The notes: generated by a model from the letters alone, not told the origin. A stretch of 64,000 nt of DNA from Alkaliphilus transvaalensis ATCC 700919 (GCF_000621485.1 NZ_JHYF01000006.1:248001-312000); one strand, 5' to 3'. Shown: positions 36,656 to 46,422, numbered from the stretch's first letter. Made by a program: numbers and translations.

Positions 36656-36985
36656 TTGGAGCCTTTTGAAATATTCATTAGTGGGTATGCAAAGCTACCA
36701 AGTGGAACAACAGCAGAGGAGTTATATAAAGTTGTAGCAGTGGGTGTTCTAGTAGATAAGAATACTGGTAAGATATTAGATGCCGATTGTTCCCTTGTAA
36801 CTGAAGTTGCTAAAAAGCATGTTAATAGAATTTTGGTGGGTAAAAATTTGTTAAGGTTTGAAGAAATCGAGGAAGCCTTCAACAATAGATATTTTGGTAC
36901 GGTAAAGAAGGCCCTCATTTCTTCTACAAAGAAGTGTTGTGAGAAGTTTAAGTTAATCATTGAAGACAATAAGGTAGAAGAGTAA
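36656..36985 (+). CDS. DUF3870 domain protein
   Basis: A 109-residue protein matching DUF3870 by its IFISGYAKLPSGTTAEELYK start and VGVLVDKNTGKILDADCSL middle. The function is unknown, but members often lie beside CoA-ester and propionate genes, as here. AAGGAG at 36642-36647 overlaps an in-frame GTG and lies 8 nt before TTG 36656, which is taken as the start. Confidence 0.75.
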   Translation: MEPFEIFISGYAKLPSGTTAEELYKVVAVGVLVDKNTGKILDADCSLVTEVAKKHVNRILVGKNLLRFEEIEEAFNNRYFGTVKKALISSTKKCCEKFKLIIEDNKVEE

Positions 36986-37070
36986 GGTCATATAAATCTT
37001 AATTGGATATTTAACTCTATTATCTATGGAAGCAAACCCCCTTTGTTTCAGAAGTAGATATCTCAAGGTT

Positions 37071-37112
37071 AGATATACGGTTCCTTTAGGAAACTCGTAT
37101 ATCTATTTTTTT
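37071..37112 (+). terminator. Terminator after DUF3870
   Basis: AGATATACG (37071-37079) with CGTATATCT (37096-37104), an inner TTCC/GGAA pairing, then a run of T. Confidence 0.9.
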
Positions 37113-37159
37113 ATCCTAAAGTAAGATAAACCGACAATTACTTCATTGATAAGAATAAG

Positions 37160-37207
37160 AGAATAAAAGATTAAAAGAATAAAAGATTAAAAGAATAAAA
37201 GAGTAAA
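37160..37207. repeat. Tandem repeat, three 16-bp units before the CoA-transferase
   Basis: AGAATAAAAGATTAAA at 37160-37175 and 37176-37191, then AGAATAAAAGAGTAAA at 37192-37207. It ends 19 bp before the start codon, so it lies in the mRNA leader. Confidence 0.92.
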
Positions 37208-37226
37208 AAATATAGGGGGTTTAACG

Positions 37227-38768
37227 ATGAAGGAAAGAATAAGAAGAGAAGATCTATTCGATAAGGTAATGACTGCTAATGAGGCAGCTAGCCTCTTTAA
37301 AGATGGTATGACGGTGGCAACCAGTGGGTTTACCCCTTCTGGCTACCCTAAGGCAGTCCCCTTAGCATTAGCTGAAAGAGCCTTAAGTGGGGATAAGGTA
37401 GAGTTAACGATATTATGTGGTGCTTCAGTAGGAGATGAATTAGATGGTGCATTGTCACGATCGGGGGTAATGAAGCGTAGGTATCCTTATCAAACTAACG
37501 ATTCCTTGCGTAATTCCATTAATAGTGGCCAGTTAGCCTATCAGGATATGCATCTAAGCCATGTAACCCAATATATTGATTATGGCTACTTTGGTAAAAT
37601 AAATATTGCCCTTGTAGAAGCCTTAGCAATAACTGAAGAAGGTGGAATAGTCCCCACAACTTCAGTAGGATTAATGCCACAGGCAATACAAAATGCAGAT
37701 ATGGTTATTGTAGAAATAAATACCTCTCAGCCCATGGAGCTAGAAGGAATTCATGATATTTATATGACAGAAAAACCTCCCTGTAGAAAGCCAATTCCAT
37801 TAACTAGTCCTAATGATCGAATTGGAAAGACTTATATTCCCTGTAATCCTGAAAAAATAGCTGCGATTGTTTTTACAGATATTACAGATAAAGTAAGACC
37901 CCTTGGACCAATTGATGAGCCTTCAAAACTGATCTCAAAACATATTATTGATTTTTTAAAATATGAGGTTAAAATGGGAAGGCTACCTAAAAACCTTCTA
38001 CCCTTACAATCAGGGGTTGGTTCTGTTGCAAATGCAGTACTAGGAGGACTGTTACATTCAGATTTTGAAGATTTGACTTGTTACACAGAGGTAATACAAG
38101 ATTCTATGTTTGATTTAATTGATGCTGGCAAAGTTAAGGTTGCCTCTGGGACTGCTCTAACACCATCGGAAGAGGGGTTAAAACGCCTACATGATAAGAT
38201 GGCCCATTATGCTAAATACTGTATTTTAAGACCAATGGAAATTAGTAATCATCCAGAAATTGCTAGAAGACTGGGGGTTATCGCAATGAATACTGCTATA
38301 GAGGTAGACATCTATGGGCATGTTAACTCAACTAATATCATGGGGTCTAGAATGATGAATGGAATAGGTGGGTCAGGAGACTTTACTAGAAATGCCTACT
38401 TGTCCATCTTTACAACAGTATCGACAGCTAAAAATGGAGATATATCATCAATAGTTCCGATGGCTTCCCATATTGATCATACTGAACATGATGTTGCCGT
38501 AGTTGTTACAGAGCAAGGATTGGCTGATTTAAGGGGAACGGCACCTAGAGAGCGGGCAAGAAAAATAATTGAAAACTGCGCCCATCCCCAATATAAACCG
38601 ATGTTATTAGATTACCTAAAAGAGGCTGAAAAGGGGAAATTTAAATATCAGCCCCATCTACTAAAGGAAGCACTATCTTGGCATGTTCGATTTTTAGAAA
38701 CAGGAACAATGAGGATAGAGAAAAATTTAGATGAAGCCATAAAAGAAACAGCAGTCAATAAAGAATAA
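37227..38768 (+). CDS. Succinyl-CoA:carboxylate CoA-transferase (Cat1/ScpC family)
   Basis: A 513-residue acetyl-CoA hydrolase/transferase family enzyme. The catalytic glutamate is in CYTEVIQDS (about Glu288), and the CoA-site glycines appear in GIGGSGDFTRNAYLS. Family members move CoA between succinate, acetate and propionate. Beside methylmalonyl-CoA mutase and decarboxylase, the likely job is propionyl-CoA + succinate to propionate + succinyl-CoA, which closes the pathway without ATP. TAGGGGGTTT precedes the ATG. It could also use acetate. Confidence 0.88.
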   Translation: MKERIRREDLFDKVMTANEAASLFKDGMTVATSGFTPSGYPKAVPLALAERALSGDKVELTILCGASVGDELDGALSRSGVMKRRYPYQTNDSLRNSINSGQLAYQDMHLSHVTQYIDYGYFGKINIALVEALAITEEGGIVPTTSVGLMPQAIQNADMVIVEINTSQPMELEGIHDIYMTEKPPCRKPIPLTSPNDRIGKTYIPCNPEKIAAIVFTDITDKVRPLGPIDEPSKLISKHIIDFLKYEVKMGRLPKNLLPLQSGVGSVANAVLGGLLHSDFEDLTCYTEVIQDSMFDLIDAGKVKVASGTALTPSEEGLKRLHDKMAHYAKYCILRPMEISNHPEIARRLGVIAMNTAIEVDIYGHVNSTNIMGSRMMNGIGGSGDFTRNAYLSIFTTVSTAKNGDISSIVPMASHIDHTEHDVAVVVTEQGLADLRGTAPRERARKIIENCAHPQYKPMLLDYLKEAEKGKFKYQPHLLKEALSWHVRFLETGTMRIEKNLDEAIKETAVNKE

Positions 38769-39130
38769 GATCAGATTAATTTCATTGATTTGGCTAAAAT
38801 AGACATAGATACTACTCGATTAAAAGTATTTATTAAAAATAGTCTTAAAATATAGAAAGAAGGTTGCAGGAATTCATAAAAACCTGTAGAATAACTGTAG
38901 TGGTATGCAACAGAAATTTCAATGAGTGCAAGTGATGAAATATAAATTGCATTAAGCTTAAATTATTAGATCATTAACATTAATATTTGCGTCAAAGATC
39001 ATGTAAATTAAAGGCGGTAAAGAATTTTGTCTCAAGAATGTACAAAATGATAATTGAAGGATTCTAATTGTATACTTCAAAAGGGAAAAGATGGATTACT
39101 TAACTTACAAATCATGAAGGAGGAAGTAGA
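38769..39130 (+). other. 362-bp leader of the methylmalonyl-CoA mutase operon, possible folded RNA
   Basis: No gene is seen. Inverted pairs occur: GTTGCA (38863-38868) with TGCAAC (38906-38911), CAGG with CCTG inside, and TGCAA with TTGCA near 38927-38960. I tried to match a cobalamin riboswitch and could not find its B12 box. Confidence 0.4.
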
Positions 39131-40810
39131 ATGTTTGATAAGGAGAAGTTAGAGAAAATAAAACAAGATCAAACAAATTGGAATGAAAACAAAGTTGGAA
39201 AAGTCCTAAGTAAATTTCCAGAAAGAAAGCAAAAGTTTGTAACTGGTGCAAACCAAGAAGTTGAAAGAATCTATACACCTGCTGATGTTGCAGAATTAGA
39301 TTATGACAACGATCTAGGCTATCCAGGAGAATATCCTTTTACTAGAGGTGTGCAGCCTACAATGTATAGGGGACGTTTCTGGACAATGCGTCAGTATGCT
39401 GGATTTGCTACAGCTGAAGAATCTAACAAACGTTACAAATATCTATTAGAGCAAGGACAAACTGGTTTATCAGTAGCCTTTGACCTTCCTACTCAAATTG
39501 GTTATGATTCAGATCATCCTTTATCTGAGGGTGAAGTTGGTAAGGTAGGAGTAGCCATCGACTCATTAAAAGATATGGAAATTCTATTTGATGGAATTCC
39601 ATTAGATAAAGTAAGTACATCTATGACAATTAATGCACCAGCTTCTGTTTTATTAGCTATGTACATTGCTGTAGCAGAAAAACAAGGTGTTTCATCAGAT
39701 CAATTAAGAGGAACAATTCAGAATGATATCCTAAAAGAATATATAGCCAGAGGTACATATATTTTCCCAACGGGTCCTTCTATGAGATTGATTACAGATA
39801 TTTTTGAATACTGTTCTAAGGAAGTAGCAAACTGGAACACCATTAGTATATCAGGTTACCATATTCGTGAGGCAGGATCTTCTGCAATTCAAGAGGTAGC
39901 CTTCACATTAGCTAATGGTATTGCCTATGTTGAAGCGGCAATCAAAGCTGGCTTAGATGTAGATACTTTTGCACCAAGACTATCCTTCTTCTTCAATGCC
40001 CACAACGACTTACTAGAAGAAGTGGCTAAGTTTAGAGCGGCAAGAAGATTATGGGCGAAAATTATGAAGGAAAGATTTAATGCTAAAAGTCCAAAATCTA
40101 TGCAATTAAAGTTCCATACTCAAACAGGCGGGTCTACATTAACAGCCCAACAACCAGACAACAACATCGTAAGGGTAGCTATTCAAACGCTTGCTGCTGT
40201 ACTAGGAGGTACTCAGTCTCTACACACTAACTCTAAGGACGAAGCACTAGCCCTTCCAACAGAAGATTCAGTAAGAATCGCATTAAGAACTCAACAAATT
40301 GTCGCTTACGAAAGTGGTGTGGCTGAAACAATTGACCCATTAGCAGGTTCTTACTACATCGAGAGTTTAACAAGCTCTATTGAAGACGGTGCAATGGAAT
40401 ATATCAATAAAATTGATACCCTTGGTGGTTCTGCTGAAGCGATTGAAAAGGGATATATCCAAAAAGAAATTATGGATAGCTCTTATGAATATCAAAAACA
40501 GGTTGAAAGTAACGAGCGTATTGTTGTAGGAATGAATAAATTCCAAATTAAAGAAGAGGCTCCAAAGGGATTACTAAGGGTAGACCCAGTGGTAGGAGAG
40601 CTTCAAAAGCAAAAAATAGATCAATTAAAATCCGAAAGAGATAATCAATTGACAGAAGATAGATTAAGTAAATTAAAAGAGGCAGCTCAAGGAACCGAGA
40701 ATTTAATGCCTTATATCTTAGATGCGGTAAGAGCCTATGCTACATTAGGTGAAATCTGTGGGGTATTAAGAGAAGTATTTGGAGAATATCAACAAAGCGT
40801 AATTCTATAG
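39131..40810 (+). CDS. Methylmalonyl-CoA mutase, large (substrate-binding) subunit
   Basis: A 559-residue TIM-barrel mutase subunit that interconverts succinyl-CoA and (R)-methylmalonyl-CoA by an adenosylcobalamin radical. Signature segments are [20 protein letters not shown] (about 75-94, split in the protein as EYPFTRGVQ), [13 protein letters not shown], and the late [19 protein letters not shown]. It lacks the C-terminal B12 domain, which is a separate gene 39 bp downstream, so it is the two-gene form known from archaea and some Firmicutes. AAGGAGGAAG precedes the ATG. Confidence 0.95.
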   Translation: MFDKEKLEKIKQDQTNWNENKVGKVLSKFPERKQKFVTGANQEVERIYTPADVAELDYDNDLGYPGEYPFTRGVQPTMYRGRFWTMRQYAGFATAEESNKRYKYLLEQGQTGLSVAFDLPTQIGYDSDHPLSEGEVGKVGVAIDSLKDMEILFDGIPLDKVSTSMTINAPASVLLAMYIAVAEKQGVSSDQLRGTIQNDILKEYIARGTYIFPTGPSMRLITDIFEYCSKEVANWNTISISGYHIREAGSSAIQEVAFTLANGIAYVEAAIKAGLDVDTFAPRLSFFFNAHNDLLEEVAKFRAARRLWAKIMKERFNAKSPKSMQLKFHTQTGGSTLTAQQPDNNIVRVAIQTLAAVLGGTQSLHTNSKDEALALPTEDSVRIALRTQQIVAYESGVAETIDPLAGSYYIESLTSSIEDGAMEYINKIDTLGGSAEAIEKGYIQKEIMDSSYEYQKQVESNERIVVGMNKFQIKEEAPKGLLRVDPVVGELQKQKIDQLKSERDNQLTEDRLSKLKEAAQGTENLMPYILDAVRAYATLGEICGVLREVFGEYQQSVIL

Positions 40811-40849
40811 TTAAATAGACCATAGATGAATATAAGGGAGGATTATCAT

Positions 40850-41254
40850 ATGGCAAGACCAATTAGAGTTTTAGTAGCAAAACCAGGACTAGATGGTCAT
40901 GATCGTGGAGCGAAGGTTATTGCAAGAGCATTAAGAGATGCAGGTATGGAAGTAATCTATACAGGATTAAGACAAACACCAGAGCAAATTGTTGCAGCGG
41001 CCCTTCAAGAGGACGTTGATGTTGTTGCTTTAAGTATTTTATCTGGTGCCCATAATCATTTACTGCCAAAGGTAGTAGAATTGTTAAAGAGTGAAAACGT
41101 ATATGAAGAAATGCTAGTAATTGGTGGTGGCGTTATTCCAGATGAAGATATTCCAGGGTTAAAGGGTAGTGGTATAGCTGAAATCTTTACTCCAGGAACA
41201 CCAACTCAAGTAACAATAGATTTCATTAAAGAAAATTTAAAAAGAAGCTTATAA
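40850..41254 (+). CDS. Methylmalonyl-CoA mutase, small B12-binding subunit
   Basis: A 134-residue cobalamin-binding domain. The DGHDRG motif (residues 15-20) supplies His17 as the lower cobalt ligand, followed by LSILSGAH and IGGGVIP at the dimethylbenzimidazole pocket. It completes the mutase with the large subunit. GGGAGG at 40836-40841 fixes ATG 40850 over the in-frame ATG 40826. Confidence 0.95.
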   Translation: MARPIRVLVAKPGLDGHDRGAKVIARALRDAGMEVIYTGLRQTPEQIVAAALQEDVDVVALSILSGAHNHLLPKVVELLKSENVYEEMLVIGGGVIPDEDIPGLKGSGIAEIFTPGTPTQVTIDFIKENLKRSL

Positions 41255-41322
41255 TACTATTTATTTAGGTGAAGGGGAACTTCATCCCCTTCATCAATAT
41301 CAGTTTAATAGGTGGTGGAATA

Positions 41323-42267
41323 TTGAATATAATTGAAGGGATTCTTAACAAAGATAAACGAGCAGCAGCAAGGTTAATTACAATGATGGAAAGTAATGAC
41401 CCTGAGGCAATTAGGATTATTTCAAAACTATATAGTCATACAGGTAGGGCTAAGGTAATCGGAATAACTGGACCACCTGGTGCAGGCAAAAGTACACTAA
41501 CCGATAAACTGGTAAAGAGATTACGTCGGGAAAACAAGAGTGTAGGGATTATTGCAGTAGACCCAACCAGTCCTTTTACTGGCGGATCCATATTAGGTGA
41601 CCGTGTACGAATGACAGACTTATATACTGATTCAGGGGTGTTTATCCGTAGCATGGGTACCCGGGGTCATCTAGGTGGACTTTCAAAGGCGACTTTGGGG
41701 GCAGTAAAAGTACTGGACATCTACGGATGCGACTACATATTTATCGAGACAGTAGGCGTGGGCCAATCAGAGGTAGATATCGTAAAAGCTGCCGATTCAG
41801 TACTACTAGTAATGGTACCTGGCTTGGGGGACGATATTCAAGCAATCAAAGCTGGAATTATGGAAATTGGAGATGTTTTTGCTGTTAATAAGGCCGACAG
41901 AGATGGGGCCAATAGAACACAAGTAGAAATAGAAATGATGCTTGACTTCAATCATAGTGAGTGGAAACCACCTGTAACTCAGGTAGTGGCTCTGCATAAT
42001 AAGGGAATTGATGATCTTTATGATAATATACAGAAACATTTAGATTATCTTGAAGCTAGTGGAAAGCTTATTGAGAAACGAGTCCAAAACAGTCAATTAG
42101 AAATTATAGATTTAGTACAAAGAGACTTGATGGAGCGGCTGGTAGGGAATAAAGAAAAGCAAGAAGAAATTTATCAATTGGCTGAACAAGTAGCTAACCG
42201 TCAGGTAGACCCTTATACTGTTAGTAATTCATTAATTAATAAAATGATATTAAATAATAATTTATAG
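41323..42267 (+). CDS. meaB: MeaB/ArgK GTPase, methylmalonyl-CoA mutase chaperone
   Basis: A 314-residue G3E-family GTPase that protects and reloads methylmalonyl-CoA mutase. P-loop GPPGAGKST (about 50-58), DPTSPFTGGSILGDRVRM, ETVGVGQSE and NKADR are all present. A GTG at 41269 opens a longer frame, but that stretch holds a hairpin (GAAGGGG...CCCCTTC, 41271-41292), and GGTGGTGG just before TTG 41323 suits the shorter form, which also matches the family start. Encoded directly after the mutase. Confidence 0.93.
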   Translation: MNIIEGILNKDKRAAARLITMMESNDPEAIRIISKLYSHTGRAKVIGITGPPGAGKSTLTDKLVKRLRRENKSVGIIAVDPTSPFTGGSILGDRVRMTDLYTDSGVFIRSMGTRGHLGGLSKATLGAVKVLDIYGCDYIFIETVGVGQSEVDIVKAADSVLLVMVPGLGDDIQAIKAGIMEIGDVFAVNKADRDGANRTQVEIEMMLDFNHSEWKPPVTQVVALHNKGIDDLYDNIQKHLDYLEASGKLIEKRVQNSQLEIIDLVQRDLMERLVGNKEKQEEIYQLAEQVANRQVDPYTVSNSLINKMILNNNL

Positions 42268-42279
42268 GAGGTAGCAATT

Positions 42280-42687
42280 ATGAAGGCGCTTAAATTAGAC
42301 CATATTGGAATTGCTGTTAAAAACTTAGATGAAACATTGAAGTTCTATCAAGACATATTAGGTCTTGAGTGTGTAGGAACTGAAGTTGTTGAAGAACAAA
42401 AAGTTAGAGTTGCTTTTTTACCAATTGGAGACACAGAGGTTGAATTATTAGAATCTACTGAAGAAGATGGTCCGATTGCTAAGTTTATTGAGAAAAAAGG
42501 AGAAGGAATCCAACATCTTGCCTTCCGTGTAGAAAATATTGAAGCAGCTATTGAGTCTATGAAGGAAAAAGGCGTTAAAATGATTGATGAAAAACCAAGA
42601 TATGGAGCAGGTGGAGCAAAAATTGCCTTCTGTCACCCAAAAAGTACTAATGGTGTTTTAGTAGAATTAAGCGAAAGAGAAGACTAG
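42280..42687 (+). CDS. mce: Methylmalonyl-CoA epimerase
   Basis: A 135-residue glyoxalase-fold (VOC) epimerase that links the (R)-product of the mutase with the (S)-substrate of the decarboxylase. [42 protein letters not shown] and GVLVELSE carry the metal ligands His, Glu and His. AGGAGGTAGC precedes ATG. It lies 12 bp after meaB. Confidence 0.95.
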   Translation: MKALKLDHIGIAVKNLDETLKFYQDILGLECVGTEVVEEQKVRVAFLPIGDTEVELLESTEEDGPIAKFIEKKGEGIQHLAFRVENIEAAIESMKEKGVKMIDEKPRYGAGGAKIAFCHPKSTNGVLVELSERED

Positions 42688-42701
42688 GTATTAATACCTA
42701 G
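42684..42701. promoter_or_regulatory. 18-bp perfect palindrome across the mce stop codon
   Basis: CTAGGTATTAATACCTAG is its own reverse complement. It contains the mce stop TAG and precedes TATTATATATGTTATAATAG, which holds a -10-like TATAAT. It could be an operator or an mRNA hairpin before mmdA. Confidence 0.45.
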
Positions 42702-42758
42702 TATTATATATGTTATAATAGTAGTTGAGCTTAGCATTAAACAATAGGAGGGTTAAGA

Positions 42759-44306
42759 ATGGCCATGAACAAATTAGACGATCTTCGCCAACGTAAAGCT
42801 AAAATAGAGCTAGGAGGCGGAGAAAAAAGAATTGCAGGTCAACATGAAAAAGGTAAATTGACTGCGAGGGAAAGAATTAATCTACTATTTGATGAAGGAA
42901 CATTTGTTGAAATTGATGCCTTTGTTAAACATAGATGCGTAAACTTTGGCATGGAAAAAGTAGATTCACCTGGTGAAGGTGTTGTTACTGGATATGGACA
43001 AGTAGACGGAAGATTAGTTTATGCCTATGCCCAAGACTTCACTGTAGTTGGGGGGTCATTAGGAGAAATGCATGCTAACAAAATTGTTAAGGTGCAGGAT
43101 ATGGCCCTAAGAATGGGAGCGCCAATTGTTGGACTAAATGACTCTGGTGGAGCTAGAATACAAGAAGGTGTAGATGCTTTATCTGGTTATGCAAAGATTT
43201 TTTATCGTAACACCATTTCTTCAGGAGTAATTCCACAGATTACTGCAATTATGGGACCTTGTGCTGGTGGAGCAGTTTATTCCCCTGCTTTAACAGACTT
43301 TATCTTCATGGTAGATAAAACCAGCCAAATGTTTATTACAGGACCTCAAGTAATTAAGACAGTTACAGGTGAAGATGTAAGTGCAGAGGCTTTAGGTGGA
43401 GGGATGACCCATAACCGTACAAGTGGGGTAGCCCATTTCCTATCAGCTAATGATGAAGCTTGTATTGCAGACATTAGAAGATTATTAAGTTTCTTACCAT
43501 CAAACAATATGGAAACAGCACCACTGTTTGCAACTGAAGATGATATTAATAAAATCATACCAGAATTAGATGAAATTATTCCAGATAGTCCAAATAAACC
43601 TTATGATATGAAGAAGCTAATTGAAATGTTAGCTGATGATGGTGACTTCTTTGAAGTTCAACCATACTTTGCTCAAAATATGTTAACGGGTTTTATCCGA
43701 ATTAATGGTCAATCAGTAGGAGTTATTGCTAACCAACCTAAGGTATTGGCAGGATGCTTAGATATTAATGCATCGGATAAAGCAGGAAGGTTCATTAGAA
43801 CTTGTGATTGCTATAATATACCTGTATTAAATATTGTTGATGTTCCGGGTTTCCTACCGGGTACAAGTCAAGAATACGGTGGAATCATAAGACATGGAGC
43901 AAAAATGCTGTATGCCTATAGTGAAGCTACGGTACCAAAAATCACGCTAATTGTTAGGAAAGCCTATGGTGGAGCCTACATTGGAATGTGCTGTAAAGAC
44001 TTAGGGGCAGATATGGTATTAGCTTGGCCAACTGCAGAAATTGCCGTTATGGGTCCAGAAGGAGCTGCTAACATCATCTTTAGAAAAGAGATTAGTGAAT
44101 CTGATGATCCACAAGGAACTAGAGTAGAGTTAGTTGAAAACTATAAAAAAGAGTTTGCTACCCCTTATAAAGCAGCAGAACGAGGTTATGTAGATGACGT
44201 TATCGAACCTTCAGCTACTAGACCAAGAATAGCAGACGCCTTAAATATGTTAGCAAGTAAGAGAGAAACTAGACCACCTAAGAAACATGGTAATTTACCA
44301 GTTTAG
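42759..44306 (+). CDS. mmdA: Methylmalonyl-CoA decarboxylase, alpha subunit (carboxyltransferase)
   Basis: A 515-residue crotonase-fold carboxyltransferase. It moves the carboxyl group from (S)-methylmalonyl-CoA to biotin on the carrier protein. Family segments are GKLTARERINLLFDEGTF, GLNDSGGARIQEGVDAL, GPCAGGAVYSPAL, and the second-domain VDVPGFLPGTSQEYGGIIRHG. The oxyanion-hole glycines are present. With the OadG-, biotin-carrier- and OadB-type genes that follow, it forms a Na+-pumping decarboxylase and not an ATP-driven propionyl-CoA carboxylase. AGGAGGG precedes ATG. Confidence 0.95.
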   Translation: MAMNKLDDLRQRKAKIELGGGEKRIAGQHEKGKLTARERINLLFDEGTFVEIDAFVKHRCVNFGMEKVDSPGEGVVTGYGQVDGRLVYAYAQDFTVVGGSLGEMHANKIVKVQDMALRMGAPIVGLNDSGGARIQEGVDALSGYAKIFYRNTISSGVIPQITAIMGPCAGGAVYSPALTDFIFMVDKTSQMFITGPQVIKTVTGEDVSAEALGGGMTHNRTSGVAHFLSANDEACIADIRRLLSFLPSNNMETAPLFATEDDINKIIPELDEIIPDSPNKPYDMKKLIEMLADDGDFFEVQPYFAQNMLTGFIRINGQSVGVIANQPKVLAGCLDINASDKAGRFIRTCDCYNIPVLNIVDVPGFLPGTSQEYGGIIRHGAKMLYAYSEATVPKITLIVRKAYGGAYIGMCCKDLGADMVLAWPTAEIAVMGPEGAANIIFRKEISESDDPQGTRVELVENYKKEFATPYKAAERGYVDDVIEPSATRPRIADALNMLASKRETRPPKKHGNLPV

Positions 44307-44338
44307 TCAGCTGAAATAAAAAAAGAGGTGATCAATTA

Positions 44339-44728
44339 ATGAGTTTATTAGATAAATTGCAGTATTCAATTGATACAATGACTATGGGTGAGAAGCTTCT
44401 TGCTAGTCTTCAAGTTACATTATTAGGGGTATCAATTGTTTTCGTGGCATTAATAATGCTTTATTTTATAATTACCCTGATGACTGTAGTACTAGTTGGA
44501 GGGACGAAAAAGCCTAATGCTAAGAAACCAGAAGTAGCGCCAGTTGTTCAAGAGGAAGTTGTAGAAGAAGAGCAAGTAGACCAAGGTGAGCTAGTGGCAG
44601 TCATTACTGCTGCAATAGCAGCCAGTCTTCATACTTCAACCCATAACATCGTTGTGAGAAACATTGTTCGAGTTGATGATGCGACACCAGCTTGGGGTAG
44701 AGTAGGTAGAATTAACCAAATTAATTAA
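44339..44728 (+). CDS. Methylmalonyl-CoA decarboxylase, OadG-type delta subunit
   Basis: A 129-residue protein with one N-terminal membrane helix (about 24-55) and a C-terminal soluble part with LVAVITAAIAASL and PAWGRVGRINQ. OadG/MmdD subunits tether the soluble carboxyltransferase to the membrane beta subunit. AAAGAGGTGA precedes the ATG. The position between mmdA and the biotin carrier is as in known mmd operons. Confidence 0.85.
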   Translation: MSLLDKLQYSIDTMTMGEKLLASLQVTLLGVSIVFVALIMLYFIITLMTVVLVGGTKKPNAKKPEVAPVVQEEVVEEEQVDQGELVAVITAAIAASLHTSTHNIVVRNIVRVDDATPAWGRVGRINQIN

Positions 44729-44796
44729 GGTTCAATTGAGACGATTAAATAGGTTCTGCAAATAAAAAATGTGTTGATCAAGGAGGAAAATAAATC

Positions 44797-45198
44797 ATGA
44801 AAAAGTTTAATATAACTGTAAACGGTGTTAGCTATGAAGTAGAAGTAGAAGAAGTAAAAGACGGTGTTGTTTCAGCACCTAGAGCAGCTGCACCTGCACC
44901 AAAACCAGCGGCACCAGCAGCACCAAAGGCGGCGGCTCCAAAGGCGGCTCCTGCTGCAAAACCAGCTGCGGCAGCACCCGCAGGAGCTACATCTATAGAA
45001 GCTCCAATGCCAGGAAATATTTGGAAGGTGATTGCTAAAGAAGGGCAAGCAGTTAAAGAAGGAGACGTATTAATTATCCTTGAAGCGATGAAGATGGAAA
45101 ATGAAATTGTAGCTCCTGCTGATGGAGTAGTTGCAACTATTCATGTAGCTGAAGGTGCATCAGTTAATGGTGGAGATGTACTAGTATCTTTAAAATAG
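44797..45198 (+). CDS. Biotin carboxyl carrier subunit of methylmalonyl-CoA decarboxylase
   Basis: A 133-residue carrier. A short N-terminal part is followed by a long Ala-Pro-Lys-rich flexible linker (about residues 30-66) and a biotinyl domain with EAMKMENEI, in which Lys99 takes biotin. The linker lets biotin shuttle between the alpha subunit and the Na+-pumping beta subunit. AAGGAGGAAA precedes the ATG. The local GC rise comes from the Ala/Pro codons. Confidence 0.95.
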   Translation: MKKFNITVNGVSYEVEVEEVKDGVVSAPRAAAPAPKPAAPAAPKAAAPKAAPAAKPAAAAPAGATSIEAPMPGNIWKVIAKEGQAVKEGDVLIILEAMKMENEIVAPADGVVATIHVAEGASVNGGDVLVSLK

Positions 45199-45237
45199 TC
45201 AAGACCACATTAATTAATTGAAAGGGGATGCACTTCG

Positions 45238-46371
45238 ATGCTAGAAGTACTTATAGAATTTTGGCAAAGCACAGGATTTTATAGTATCACAATTCAACAA
45301 ATCATTATGATTTTAGTTGCTTGTGGATTACTATATTTAGCAATAGCCAAGAAATTTGAACCATTGTTGTTAGTACCGATTGCCTTTGGTATGCTACTAA
45401 CTAACTTACCTATGGCGGGATTAATGCATGAAGCAATAGGAGACGAACCAAGTGGTTTATTATATTATTTTGGTTTAGGGGTTAAAAAGACAGTTTTCCC
45501 TCCACTTATATTTTTAGGGGTTGGGGCTATGACAGACTTTGGTCCGTTAATTGCTAATCCAAAGAGTTTGTTCTTAGGAGCAGCTGCCCAAGCAGGTATT
45601 TTCTTTACCTTTGTTGGTGCAATTTTAATGGGATTTACAGGACAAGAAGCTGCTTCAATAGGGATTATTGGAGGTGCCGATGGTCCAACAGCGATCTTCT
45701 TAACATCTAGACTAGCGCCTGATTTACTTGGTCCTATTGCAGTTGCCGCCTATGCTTATATGGCCTTAGTACCAATTATTCAGCCACCAATTATGAAGGC
45801 TTTAACAACAAAAGAAGAACGTATGATTAAAATGCAACAGTTAAGAGTTGTAAGTAAAGTAGAGAAGATTGTTTTTCCTATCATAGTTACCATTTTAGTA
45901 TCACTACTATTACCGTCTGCAGCAGCATTAGTAGGGTTATTGATGTTTGGTAATCTTTTAAAGGAATGTTTAGTAACCGACAGACTATCAAAGACAGCTC
46001 AAAACGAGCTAGTAAATATTGTTACAATTTTACTAGGTTTAGCTGTTGGAGCAACCGCTCAAGCAGAGCAGTTCTTAAAGTTAGACACAATTCAAATTAT
46101 TGCTTTAGGAGTAGTAGCCTTTGGACTAGGAACAGCGTGTGGGGTACTATTAGCTAAATTAATGAATAAGCTATTAGGTGGAAATGCAATTAATCCACTA
46201 ATTGGCTCGGCAGGGGTTTCTGCTGTACCGATGGCAGCAAGGGTTTCACAAACAGTTGGACAAAAAGAAAACCCAAGCAACTTCCTATTAATGCATGCCA
46301 TGGGGCCAAACGTAGCAGGGGTTATTGGTTCTGCTGTAGCAGCAGGGGTACTATTAACACTATTTAATTAA
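45238..46371 (+). CDS. mmdB: Methylmalonyl-CoA decarboxylase, beta subunit (Na+ pump)
   Basis: A 377-residue OadB-family membrane protein with about nine to eleven helices. It decarboxylates carboxybiotin and exports Na+. Signature segments are [14 protein letters not shown] (the Asp of this loop is the Na+/proton site in known members), [19 protein letters not shown] and [30 protein letters not shown] precedes ATG. Last gene of the propionate operon; a terminator follows. Confidence 0.95.
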   Translation: MLEVLIEFWQSTGFYSITIQQIIMILVACGLLYLAIAKKFEPLLLVPIAFGMLLTNLPMAGLMHEAIGDEPSGLLYYFGLGVKKTVFPPLIFLGVGAMTDFGPLIANPKSLFLGAAAQAGIFFTFVGAILMGFTGQEAASIGIIGGADGPTAIFLTSRLAPDLLGPIAVAAYAYMALVPIIQPPIMKALTTKEERMIKMQQLRVVSKVEKIVFPIIVTILVSLLLPSAAALVGLLMFGNLLKECLVTDRLSKTAQNELVNIVTILLGLAVGATAQAEQFLKLDTIQIIALGVVAFGLGTACGVLLAKLMNKLLGGNAINPLIGSAGVSAVPMAARVSQTVGQKENPSNFLLMHAMGPNVAGVIGSAVAAGVLLTLFN

Positions 46372-46387
46372 TTAACTTATATATAAA

Positions 46388-46422
46388 ATAAAGGGTGCAA
46401 TGAAATGCACCCTTTATTTTTG
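46388..46422 (+). terminator. Terminator of the mmd operon
   Basis: AAAGGGTGCA (46390-46399) with TGCACCCTTT (46406-46415), 6-nt loop, then ATTTTT. Confidence 0.9.

Noticed and set aside
38850-38960. Cobalamin riboswitch before methylmalonyl-CoA mutase
   Set aside because: The conserved B12 box and the usual receptor arrangement could not be found; kept only as a possibly folded leader.
42759-45198. ATP-dependent propionyl-CoA carboxylase
   Set aside because: No biotin carboxylase (ATP-grasp) subunit is encoded, while the OadG- and OadB-type membrane subunits are.
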